Of a stretch of 64,000 bases of DNA, positions 44,962-53,315 are shown piece after piece. The stretch's first letter is position 1; each line of letters starts with the position of its first letter. The notes under the pieces were generated by a model, which was given only the letters and a program-made list of their open reading frames with translations, ran no database searches and was not told the origin of the DNA. The DNA is from UBA1422 sp963676385 (GTDB lineage: Bacteria; Bacillota; Clostridia; Peptostreptococcales; Anaerovoracaceae): NCBI GenBank assembly GCA_963676385.2, contig CAXXMM010000006.1, forward strand, positions 62,001-126,000. The letters are read 5' to 3'. Made by a program: the position numbers and the translations under genes.

Positions 44962-45756
44962 ATGAGTTATAAAGTCAAATTAAACATCTTTGAAGGCCCC
45001 TTTGACCTTTTGGTGTACCTTATCGAAAACGCCAAGATGAGCATTTACGATATTCGTGTGTCGGAAATCACTTCCCAATATTTGACCTTTGTTGAAGAAA
45101 TGAAAAAAACCGACGTGTTGGTGGCCTCTGAATTTATGGTATTGGCCGCTACATTGATTGATATCAAGTCAAAAATGCTGTTGCCACGAATGACCATGGA
45201 TGGGTCCGAAAGCGAATATGAGGATCCTCGGACAGCTTTGGTTCAAAAACTCCTTGAATACAAAAAATTCAAGGGGGCATCGGAAATGTTGACCAGCCGA
45301 GAGGCTCAAACCTTGCGGGTATTTGAAAAGCCCAAGGAAGACCTTTCTCCCTATATGAACGAGCCGGATGAGTTATTGACCCTGGACATTAACCAGTTTA
45401 TCCGGGCATTTAATGATTTTATTGTGAAGAAGCGAAAAGTGGACGAAATCCGAAGAAATTATCAGCGGGATGAGCGTCACCGTATTACCACTGAAGCTCG
45501 AATCGACCTGATTACTGAACTTCTTGCCAAAGAAAAAGACAAGACCTTTTCATTTTTTGAGTTCATTCCGGACAAAAAAAATCCATACGACGCCGCTCTT
45601 TCTTTTGTGTCCATTCTGGAAATGCTAAAACAACGCAAAATCAATGCAACCCAGAAATCCATTTTTGGGGATATTACCATCCAAGCCACCGAATATCTGA
45701 TGACCGGTTTGGAAGACCCGCAGGAAGGTCAGGAGGAATCCAATTATGACAAGTAA
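44962..45756 (+). CDS. scpA: segregation and condensation protein A (kleisin)
   Basis: Kleisin subunit of the SMC condensin complex, about 264 residues. The N-terminal signature YKVKLNIFEGPFDLLVYLIENAKMSIYDI is quoted here in part as IFEGPFDLLVYLIENAKM. The C-terminal winged helix lies around FFEFIPDKKN to LEMLKQRKI. ATG 44962 is chosen because it begins at the family-typical MSYKVKL; the longer upstream frame is out of character. It overlaps scpB by 11 bases. Confidence 0.93.
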   Translation: MSYKVKLNIFEGPFDLLVYLIENAKMSIYDIRVSEITSQYLTFVEEMKKTDVLVASEFMVLAATLIDIKSKMLLPRMTMDGSESEYEDPRTALVQKLLEYKKFKGASEMLTSREAQTLRVFEKPKEDLSPYMNEPDELLTLDINQFIRAFNDFIVKKRKVDEIRRNYQRDERHRITTEARIDLITELLAKEKDKTFSFFEFIPDKKNPYDAALSFVSILEMLKQRKINATQKSIFGDITIQATEYLMTGLEDPQEGQEESNYDK

Positions 45757-46354
45757 GAAATCAATAAAATCCGCCTTTGAATCTATGATGTTTATTTGGG
45801 GAGAACCTCTTTCAGCAAAGCTGGCGGGAGAGGTCTTTAACATTGATGCCAAAGAGGCCTATGATTATATGAAAGAACTACAACTGGAGTACGAACAGGA
45901 AGGCCGGGGCATCCGGATTCGCGAGGTAAACAAAAGTTTCCAATATGTCACTGAGAGCAACAATTCCGAATACATTGAACGGCTATGCACACCCATGAAA
46001 CATCGGAAGTTGACCCAGTCCGCATTGGAAGTATTAGCCATTGTTGCCTACAAACAACCTGTCACCCGAGGAGAAATCGAGGCTATTCGAGGCATCAAAT
46101 GCGACCGGGTTTTGGAGGGTCTTACAAAAAGAGAGTTGATTGAAGAAGTGGGACGTTCCACGGGTATCGGCAGACCTATTTTGTATGGAACCACCGATGC
46201 TTTTCTAAAATATTTTGGATTTGCCTCCTTGCGGGAGCTTCCCGAAATCGAAGACATTGAAGCTGCCATTGAGTTTGAAGAGCCGGAAGATGTGCTGAAT
46301 CTTCAGCAGATTGCCCTGGAATTTCCGGCAGATACCCAAAGCAGCGACGAATAA
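45746..46354 (+). CDS. scpB: segregation and condensation protein B
   Basis: 202 residues, made of two winged-helix domains that bind ScpA. Signatures are SAFESMMFIWGEPLSAKLAGEV at the start (quoted in part: FIWGEPLSAKLAGE) and LAIVAYKQPVTRGEIEAIRG in the second domain. AGGAGG precedes the ATG, which lies inside scpA. It is followed 24 bases later by rluB. Confidence 0.93.
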   Translation: MTSKKSIKSAFESMMFIWGEPLSAKLAGEVFNIDAKEAYDYMKELQLEYEQEGRGIRIREVNKSFQYVTESNNSEYIERLCTPMKHRKLTQSALEVLAIVAYKQPVTRGEIEAIRGIKCDRVLEGLTKRELIEEVGRSTGIGRPILYGTTDAFLKYFGFASLRELPEIEDIEAAIEFEEPEDVLNLQQIALEFPADTQSSDE

Positions 46355-46377
46355 CGTTTCGTCAGACAGGAGAATCC

Positions 46378-47103
46378 ATGAGACTAAACAAATACATTGC
46401 CCAATCCGGCGTCGCCAGCAGGCGCAAGGCGGATCAGCTTACCCTAAACGGTGCAGTGCGCATTAACAACAAGGTCATGAAAGAACCGGGATACGACGTG
46501 AAGCCGGAAGATGTGGTTGAAGTCAACGGCCTTGCATTGCGTCCTGCCTCAAAAAAAATATATATTGTCTTAAACAAACCAAAGGGCTACATTACTACGG
46601 TCAGCGACGAGCAGAATCGTCCCACCGTAATGGATTTGGTGTCTGATATTACGGAACGAATCTTTCCTGTGGGACGTTTGGATTATAATACCACCGGACT
46701 TCTGATTATGACCAATGACGGCGAGCTGTCCCAGAAATTAACCCATCCCCAACACCAAGTCTCCAAGACCTATCACGCCAGAGTCTCCGGAATTTTATCC
46801 AATGAAAAGCTGGCAAAGCTGCGAAAAGGTGTGGATATTGGAGGATTTGTCACCTCCAATGCCCGAGTTGAAATCTTAAAGCAAGGAGATCGGTCGGCCA
46901 TTGTGGAAATTGAAATCCACGAAGGCAAAAACAGACAAGTACGAAAAATGTTTGCCACTGTTGGATGCAAAGTCCAAGAATTGGAGCGAGTTTCCATGGG
47001 AGAATTACGTCTAGGCAGGTTGATGGAAGGACATTACCGAAAACTGACCGCCAAAGAAGTGGAATACCTGAAAGGAATTGGCCATGAGGAGTGGGAAAAA
47101 TGA
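46378..47103 (+). CDS. rluB: 23S rRNA pseudouridine synthase (RsuA/RluB family)
   Basis: 241 residues. The N-terminal S4 RNA-binding domain (MRLNKYIAQSGVASRRKAD) precedes a synthase domain with the catalytic Asp in VGRLDYNTTGLLI (Asp102). The RsuA/RluB/E/F family includes closely similar enzymes, but position next to scpAB and the S4 domain are typical of RluB in Firmicutes. GGAG precedes the ATG. It overlaps the start of the TetR-type gene by 20 bases. Confidence 0.88.
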   Translation: MRLNKYIAQSGVASRRKADQLTLNGAVRINNKVMKEPGYDVKPEDVVEVNGLALRPASKKIYIVLNKPKGYITTVSDEQNRPTVMDLVSDITERIFPVGRLDYNTTGLLIMTNDGELSQKLTHPQHQVSKTYHARVSGILSNEKLAKLRKGVDIGGFVTSNARVEILKQGDRSAIVEIEIHEGKNRQVRKMFATVGCKVQELERVSMGELRLGRLMEGHYRKLTAKEVEYLKGIGHEEWEK

Positions 47104-47668
47104 TCTTCGTGTGCGCATGACGAAAAAACGATTGCGCTGGGCTTTTGCACAAATGATGTCGGAAAGGCCCCTGCAAAGTATTTCCGTCGCCGAATTATGC
47201 GCCAGAGCAGAGATTAACCGTTCTACGTTTTACGCCCATTACGCGGACATCTTCGATTTGCAAAAAAAACTGGAGGATGAAATTTATCAAGAGTTTCAAG
47301 AAACCCTTACCCAAGTGGATTTGCCCAGTAATTTTTCTGCAGACAAAGTCCCTCTTTTTATGATTACTATGTTTGATTTTCTTAAGCGAAATGCTGACAT
47401 GTGCGGGGTATTTCTCGGGCCCCATTCTGACCGCCAATTTGTCATTAATTTATTGAACAATGCCAAAGAAACAACCATGGTTCAATATGCCCAGATATAC
47501 AAAAAGGCCTCACCCCATCAGCTTGAATTGTTTTATACCTTCATCGCCTATGGTTGTATCGGCCTTTTGGAGTACTGGATGAAAAACGGCTTTGTTGAAA
47601 CCGTAGAAGAAATGGCGAAACTATCCAACGCCATGATTCTCCGAGGAGCCGCTTTTTTGGACGACTAG
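47084..47668 (+). CDS. TetR/AcrR-family transcriptional regulator
   Basis: About 194 residues. The N-terminal TetR helix-turn-helix (MTKKRLRWAFAQMMSERPLQ, then SVAELCARAEINRSTFYAHY) leads to an all-helical C-terminal domain of the Firmicutes TetR_C type. An ATG at 47084 with AAAGGA 7 bases before it is preferred over the TTG at 47078. It ends 6 bases from the converging ABC exporter genes and is a good candidate to regulate them, although no operator was identified. Confidence 0.85.
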   Translation: MRSGKNDLRVRMTKKRLRWAFAQMMSERPLQSISVAELCARAEINRSTFYAHYADIFDLQKKLEDEIYQEFQETLTQVDLPSNFSADKVPLFMITMFDFLKRNADMCGVFLGPHSDRQFVINLLNNAKETTMVQYAQIYKKASPHQLELFYTFIAYGCIGLLEYWMKNGFVETVEEMAKLSNAMILRGAAFLDD

Positions 47669-47674
47669 CGTCCT

Positions 47675-49561
47675 TTAACTGAATTGTGCATTGTAAAGGT
47701 TGGCGTAGAAGCCATCCTTTTTCATTAGGTCATCATGATTGCCCATTTCAATAATGTCCCCCTGATTCATCACCAAAATCAAATCTGCATTTCGAATGGT
47801 GGATAATCGATGGGCAATAATAAAGCTGGTACGTCCATGCATCAAATTGTCCATGGCTTTTTGTATCAACATTTCTGTTCGGGTATCCACCGAGCTGGTG
47901 GCCTCATCCAAAATTAATATTTTAGGGTCTGCCAATATGGCTCTGGCGATGGTCAGCAACTGCTTTTGCCCTTGGGAAATATTATTGGATTCCTCGTTGA
48001 TAATCATGTGGTAGCCCTTAGGCAAGGTGGATACAAAGTGATCCACCTGAGCGGCTTTGGCGGCGCTTCGCACTTCTTCTTTGGTGGCATCCAGCCTGCC
48101 GTATCGAATGTTTTCATCGATGGAGGCATTGGTAAGCCAAGTATCCTGAAGCACCATTCCAAAGGCGGAACGAAGATCCGATCGGCCAAAGGAACGAATA
48201 TCATGTTCATCCAACAAAATCTGCCCGGCGGAGATGTCATAAAACCGCATAAGCAGCTTCACAATGGTGGTCTTCCCCGCCCCGGTTGGACCGACGATGG
48301 CAACTTTCTGCCCCGGCAATACTTTGGCGCTAAAATCGTTAATAATGATTTTGTCTTCTGTGTATCCGAAGTGCACATTTCTAAATTCCACCGCACCAGA
48401 CAGTTCCACACAGTTTTCACCATGGGTTTCATTTTTGTCACAAAGTTGAAGGGCATCCACCTGATCCTTTGGCTCTTCCTCTTCTTCCAAGAAGGTGAAA
48501 ACCCGCTCAGCTGCCGCAACAGTCTGCTGAATGATGGATGCGATTTGGGATACCTGGGCAATGGGCTGGGTAAATTGTCTGGTATACTGAACAAAGGCTT
48601 GGATATCACCCACCTTGATGGTGCCGTTTGCCGCAAAGTAGCCCCCTAAAATACAGATGGCCACATAGCCGAGGTTGCCGATAAAACTCATAATGGGCAT
48701 CATCATTCCTGACATGAAGTTGGCCTTCCACGCAGATTGATACAAAATGTTGTTGTCGTTTTCAAATTCCTCCAAGGCCCGTTCCTCCCCGTTAAAGGCC
48801 CTTACCACCACGTGGGCTCCATAATTTTCTTCTACTTGGCCACTGACCTTCCCCAGATATTCTTGCTGCTTTGTAAAATGTTTTTGGGAAGCCTTGACAA
48901 TCATGGCAATAAACCCAAAGGAAACCGGAAGGGTCAACAGGGCCACAATGGTCATATGCCAACTGATGCTGAACATCATCACCAGAATCCCAACTAACGT
49001 GGTAAAGGATACCACAATTTGAGAAACGCTTTGGTTCATAGTCTGGCTGATAATGTCCACGTCATTGGTCATTCTGGAAAGCACATCTCCGGTTGGCACC
49101 TTATCAAAATAGGAAAGGGGCAGGTTGTGGATCTTCGCCTCAATCTCGTTTCGGATTTTGTAGGTGACTTTGTTGGCAATCCCTGTGACGATCCAACTTT
49201 GTATAAAGGAAAAGGCCGCACTGATTCCGTATAGTCCCATTAACCACAGGAGAATCCGCTCAATGGAATCAAAGTCCACTCCATCTCCGGTTCCCGTAAT
49301 TTGTGACATTATGCCCTCAAAAAGCTTTGTGGTGGCGTTCCCCAATATTTTGGGTCCCAATATTGCAAATATAGTGGATGCTACAGCAAACACCAATACC
49401 ACCACCATGCCGGCCCTATATTTCCCAAGATATCGTATTAACTTCATCATGGTTCCTTTAAAATCTTTTGGCTTTTCTGCCGGGCCACCAAAGTGACCCT
49501 GAGGGCCTCTTCCAAACCCACCTCTTTTGGGACGAGGGGTTGCATTATGATTATTTGCCAT
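47675..49561 (-). CDS. ABC exporter half-transporter, canonical nucleotide-binding domain
   Basis: 628 residues. Six transmembrane helices (about 45-350) follow a Gly/Arg/Pro-rich cytoplasmic tail (RPKRGGFGRGPQGHFGGP). The ATPase domain has Walker A GPTGAGKTT, signature ISQGQKQ, Walker B ILILDEATSS with the catalytic Glu, and a normal H-loop (IAHRLS). It overlaps the upstream gene by 11 bases and should form a heterodimer with it. The family includes multidrug and lipid exporters. Confidence 0.9.
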   Translation of the reverse strand: MANNHNATPRPKRGGFGRGPQGHFGGPAEKPKDFKGTMMKLIRYLGKYRAGMVVVLVFAVASTIFAILGPKILGNATTKLFEGIMSQITGTGDGVDFDSIERILLWLMGLYGISAAFSFIQSWIVTGIANKVTYKIRNEIEAKIHNLPLSYFDKVPTGDVLSRMTNDVDIISQTMNQSVSQIVVSFTTLVGILVMMFSISWHMTIVALLTLPVSFGFIAMIVKASQKHFTKQQEYLGKVSGQVEENYGAHVVVRAFNGEERALEEFENDNNILYQSAWKANFMSGMMMPIMSFIGNLGYVAICILGGYFAANGTIKVGDIQAFVQYTRQFTQPIAQVSQIASIIQQTVAAAERVFTFLEEEEEPKDQVDALQLCDKNETHGENCVELSGAVEFRNVHFGYTEDKIIINDFSAKVLPGQKVAIVGPTGAGKTTIVKLLMRFYDISAGQILLDEHDIRSFGRSDLRSAFGMVLQDTWLTNASIDENIRYGRLDATKEEVRSAAKAAQVDHFVSTLPKGYHMIINEESNNISQGQKQLLTIARAILADPKILILDEATSSVDTRTEMLIQKAMDNLMHGRTSFIIAHRLSTIRNADLILVMNQGDIIEMGNHDDLMKKDGFYANLYNAQFS

Positions 49562-51773
49562 GGTGTTCCCCCCTTTCTTCCAGCTCTTCCGCTGATAATT
49601 GAGATGACGCTATTTCATAATAGGCCGGGCAGTTGGCAAGAAGTTCTCGATGGGTTCCATGACCCACAATCCTGCCATCATCCAGCACATAAATCTGATT
49701 TGCATCCATAATGGTGTTCACTCGTTGGGCAACGATTAACACGGTAGAATTTTTTGTATATGCATTTAGTGCTTTTCGCAAAGCCGCATCTGTTTTGAAG
49801 TCCAAGGCAGAAAAACTGTCGTCGAAAAGATAAATGTCCGGTTTCATCGCCAAGGCACGGGCAATGGACAGTCTTTGCTTCTGGCCGCCGGAAATGTTGC
49901 CCCCGCCTTGGGAAATATCCGCATCAAAGCCGTTTTCACTGCTTTCAATGAATTCACTGGCCTGGGCAATCTCAGACAATTGAATCATTTCTTCCTCTGT
50001 CAAATCCGGATTTCCGTATTTTATATTTGTTCCAATGGTGCCTCCCATAAGCACACTCTTCTGTGGCACATACCCAATGTGACTGCGCAACTCCTTCATG
50101 GACATTTTTTTCACATCAACCCCATCCACCAAGACTTGGCCAAACGTGGCATCGTAAAATCTGGGAATCAAGTTCAGAAGTGTGGATTTCCCCGCACCGG
50201 TTGGGCCGATAAATGCCGTAGTCTCTCCCGGGCTGGCAATAAATGAAATCCCATCAATCGCAGGCTCTTCTGCTTCTTCATAAAAAAAGCTTACATTTTG
50301 AAATTCCACAAAGCCTTTCTTCTCCGGCAAAATGTGTTCCGGATTCTTGGGGTCTGAAATGGCCGGCACCGTTTCCAATACTTCTGCAATTCGATCCGCC
50401 GCAACAGCCGCACGAGGCAAGAATACAAACATCATTGAAATCATCAAGAATGAGAAGATAATCATCATGGCATACTGCATGAATGCCATCATATCCCCGA
50501 CTTGCATGGTAGCCTCCGCCACCTGATGGGATCCAACCCAAATGATTAGTACGGAGATGCCGTTCATAATGAGCATCAGCACAGGAAACATGAAGGACAT
50601 GGTCCGATTGACGAAAAGGTATGTGTCCGCCAAATTCTTGTTGGCAACTTCAAATCTCTTTTCTTCGTGAGCTTCATTTCTGAAGGCACGGATGACCATC
50701 AACCCATTGAGCCCCTCCCGGGTAATTAAATTAATTCGGTCAATGAGTTTTTGCAGCGCCTTGAATTTTGGTACTGCCACCACCAAAACCACGGCAATGA
50801 CACCAACTACTGCAATACACGCCACGGCAATGACCCACCCCATGGAAACGGATTTCTGCAATGCCATGAAAATACCTCCCACGGCGATTAAGGGAGAATA
50901 AAGCAGCATTCGAATACCTATGGCCAGCAACGTCTGAATCTGAAGTACATCATTGGTGGAACGGGTAATCAGAGATGCAGAAGAAAATCGATCAAACTCC
51001 ACGTGGGAAAAACTTTCAACTTTGGCAAACAAATCCCCACGTAAATTTCTGGCAATTCCTGCGGCGATTCTGGAGGAAAGCAAGGTGACAAGAATGACCG
51101 CCACCCCACTGGCCAATGCAATTAACAGCATCCATATTCCTACTGTAATAATGTAATGACGTTGTACCTTATCCATATTGACACCCAGCTCTTCGGAGAA
51201 GGCTTTTGACAATGTGATGCCGGATTGGTTTAAAAAGGTATCATCCAGTTTTTCGGCTTTTTGCCGGGCGGCATCAATGGTTGCCGCAGGCATTTGTTGC
51301 AACACAGGAATCATTTGATACAATTCCTTCAAGTTATCTGCAGTAATGCCATCGGAGGACATGGTCTGGCTGCTTTCTCCTCCCGTAGTGGGGGCGATTT
51401 CTCCAAGCAAATTAACCAACGTCCAAGTCCCCACACCAAACTGGTGATCCAATTTGGTCAAGGTTCCTTGAGAAATGGAATCTTTGAGACGATATACAGT
51501 TTGTCCATCCACTTTTTTATCGCTAAGTTTATAGTTTTCCTTCAACAGGGTTTGCCCCTCCCCATCCATGAGAATCCCCATAAGGGCATACCCATCTTGG
51601 GAAAAAACTTCCGGTGTTGCATGCTCAACACCACCCTGCTGAATGCCGATGTTCACGATTCGGGACATATAGTTTGGCAGGTTTAATTCGCAAATTGCCT
51701 GGACCAGCAATAATGCAATCGCCAACATTAAAGCCCATATAAACGGGCGCAAATACTTTTTTAATTTGATCAA
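49551..51773 (-). CDS. ABC exporter half-transporter with degenerate catalytic site and large extracellular loop
   Basis: 740 residues. An extracytoplasmic insertion of roughly 160 residues lies between the first helix (about 12-30) and the second (about 210-230). The ATPase domain has Walker A GPTGAGKST and signature ISGGQKQ, but Walker B reads IYLFDDSFSALD, so the catalytic Glu is Asp, and the H-loop His is replaced (VAQRVN). One inactive site is usual in heterodimeric exporters. The start is a TTG at 51773, with AGAGGT 6 bases upstream. Confidence 0.88.
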   Translation of the reverse strand: MIKLKKYLRPFIWALMLAIALLLVQAICELNLPNYMSRIVNIGIQQGGVEHATPEVFSQDGYALMGILMDGEGQTLLKENYKLSDKKVDGQTVYRLKDSISQGTLTKLDHQFGVGTWTLVNLLGEIAPTTGGESSQTMSSDGITADNLKELYQMIPVLQQMPAATIDAARQKAEKLDDTFLNQSGITLSKAFSEELGVNMDKVQRHYIITVGIWMLLIALASGVAVILVTLLSSRIAAGIARNLRGDLFAKVESFSHVEFDRFSSASLITRSTNDVLQIQTLLAIGIRMLLYSPLIAVGGIFMALQKSVSMGWVIAVACIAVVGVIAVVLVVAVPKFKALQKLIDRINLITREGLNGLMVIRAFRNEAHEEKRFEVANKNLADTYLFVNRTMSFMFPVLMLIMNGISVLIIWVGSHQVAEATMQVGDMMAFMQYAMMIIFSFLMISMMFVFLPRAAVAADRIAEVLETVPAISDPKNPEHILPEKKGFVEFQNVSFFYEEAEEPAIDGISFIASPGETTAFIGPTGAGKSTLLNLIPRFYDATFGQVLVDGVDVKKMSMKELRSHIGYVPQKSVLMGGTIGTNIKYGNPDLTEEEMIQLSEIAQASEFIESSENGFDADISQGGGNISGGQKQRLSIARALAMKPDIYLFDDSFSALDFKTDAALRKALNAYTKNSTVLIVAQRVNTIMDANQIYVLDDGRIVGHGTHRELLANCPAYYEIASSQLSAEELEERGEHHGK

Positions 51774-51856
51774 AATGGTACCTCTATCTTTAGATAATTA
51801 TTTTATACAACTTTGGTTTTTCAGTGGGCCCTATCCCAAATTTTTCCCACTCGCCT

Positions 51857-51884
51857 ATTATAGCACTTTTTCAAAAAGTTACAA
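51857..51884 (-). promoter_or_regulatory. sigma-A type promoter for the ABC exporter operon
   Basis: On the minus strand TTGTAA (51884-51879), a 16-base spacer and TATAAT (51862-51857). The start site would be near 51850, about 77 bases before the TTG start. Confidence 0.7.
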
Positions 51885-51935
51885 AAAAAGTTTTTAATGT
51901 ATTTTGACGTATATCGTATACATACCTTTCACGAC

Positions 51936-51971
51936 TTGAATTATTATAGATTTACACATATAATAATTCAA
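51936..51971. promoter_or_regulatory. perfect 13-bp inverted repeat in a divergent spacer
   Basis: TTGAATTATTATA (51936-51948) and TATAATAATTCAA (51959-51971) are perfectly complementary with a 10-base centre. ACGA and TCGT extend the symmetry outward across one bulge. It lies in the 284-base spacer between the ABC exporter promoter and the aminotransferase start and is a strong candidate operator, or the -10 regions of two facing promoters. Confidence 0.6.
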
Positions 51972-52057
51972 TCGTACGTCTATTTATGGTCCGTATTACT
52001 ATAATAAACCATGATGACAAACTACGATAATAAATTGCAAAGCCAAGGGAGAACATC

Positions 52058-53251
52058 ATGAATTTTTCAAATCGTATCAATGCTATGGATTACTCACCGG
52101 TGAGAAAACTGGTCCCCTTTATAGAAGAAGCCTCCTCACGGGGGATTCATGTCCATGAAATGCACATTGGCCAGCCCAATATCAAAACGCCGGATGGATT
52201 TCTTGAAGGGATACAAGGATATAGCGACCATATTGTTCGCTATACGAATTCCAAAGGAACCACCAGTTTGAGAACTGCTTTTGAGGAGTTTTATCGCAGC
52301 AACGGAATTACGCTGAGCAAGGAGGATCTACTCATTACCCAGGGGGGTAGCGAGGCCATCGTATTTGCCCTTTCCACCATATGTGACCCGGGAGATGAGG
52401 TTTTGGTGGCGGAGCCCTTTTATTCCAACTACGAGAGTTTTATTCGGATGGTGGATGCAGTGATGGTGCCGGTCACCTTGAAAATACATGAGAACTACCG
52501 CTTCCCTTCCAAGGAGGAAATGGAAAAGCTGGTCACCCCGAAAACCCGTGCCATACTTCTGTCCAACCCTAACAATCCTACAGGAGCCATTCTCAGTGAG
52601 GCTGAGATGAACGGTATACGAGATTTGGCATTGGAATACAACTTATTTGTCATTGCCGATGAAGTCTACCGGAATTTCATCTATGACCCCATTCATTACA
52701 AATCCTTTATGAACATGCCGGACCTAAAGGATCGAGTGGTTTTGGTGGACAGTGTTTCAAAGCATTACAGTGCATGTGGTGCCAGAATCGGGGTTATCGG
52801 CTCTGCCAATAAAGACTTCATCGCTCAAACCTTAAAGCTATGTCAAGCCCGTCTGTCCGTTTCCACCATTGAACAATACGCTACATCAGAAATGTTAAAT
52901 AATGTTGGAGAATATCTGTCCGATGTAATTGACGCCTATCGGGAACGACGAGATTGCATTTGTGATCTTTTGTCTAATATAGATGGGGTGCTATGCGTTC
53001 GCCCTTCCGGCGCTTTTTACGTGTTGGTAAAGCTTCCGGTTGAAGACACCGACGACTTCGCAGCATGGATGCTGACCAACTTTGAATATCATGGAGAAAC
53101 CGTCTCCTTTGCCCCGGGTTCCGGTTTTTATGGCAACAAAGAAAAAGGCAAATCCAAGGCCAGATTTTCATTTTGTGCCAACGAGCCGGAGGAAATTAGC
53201 CGGGCAATGAAAGTGCTGGAAATGGGTCTTCAGGCCTACAATAACCGATAA
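52058..53251 (+). CDS. PLP-dependent aminotransferase, class I/II (aspartate aminotransferase-like)
   Basis: 397 residues. Motifs are NPNNPTGAILSEAEM (cofactor Asn), VIADEVYRNFIYD (Asp) and the Schiff-base Lys in VDSVSKHYSACGARIG, with the terminal Arg region RFSFCAN. Overall closest to the AspC-like Ib branch that uses aspartate, but substrate cannot be fixed from motifs. GGGAG precedes the ATG at 52058. It is monocistronic, ending at a strong terminator. Confidence 0.87.
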   Translation: MNFSNRINAMDYSPVRKLVPFIEEASSRGIHVHEMHIGQPNIKTPDGFLEGIQGYSDHIVRYTNSKGTTSLRTAFEEFYRSNGITLSKEDLLITQGGSEAIVFALSTICDPGDEVLVAEPFYSNYESFIRMVDAVMVPVTLKIHENYRFPSKEEMEKLVTPKTRAILLSNPNNPTGAILSEAEMNGIRDLALEYNLFVIADEVYRNFIYDPIHYKSFMNMPDLKDRVVLVDSVSKHYSACGARIGVIGSANKDFIAQTLKLCQARLSVSTIEQYATSEMLNNVGEYLSDVIDAYRERRDCICDLLSNIDGVLCVRPSGAFYVLVKLPVEDTDDFAAWMLTNFEYHGETVSFAPGSGFYGNKEKGKSKARFSFCANEPEEISRAMKVLEMGLQAYNNR

Positions 53252-53254
53252 TCC

Positions 53255-53296
53255 AAAAGGTTGCTCAGCCCATACCCGACTAAGCAACCTTTTTTA
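53255..53296. terminator. bidirectional intrinsic terminator
   Basis: AAAAGGTTGCT (53255-53265) and AGCAACCTTTT (53283-53293) form an 11-bp stem, T-rich on both sides, between the converging aminotransferase and peptidase genes. Confidence 0.88.
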
Positions 53297-53315
53297 TTTC
53301 TACTTTGTATCGCTT

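Noticed and set aside
47966..48649. 227-codon frame on the + strand inside the ABC exporter gene
   Set aside because: Antisense to a clear ATPase domain; composition of a shadow frame.
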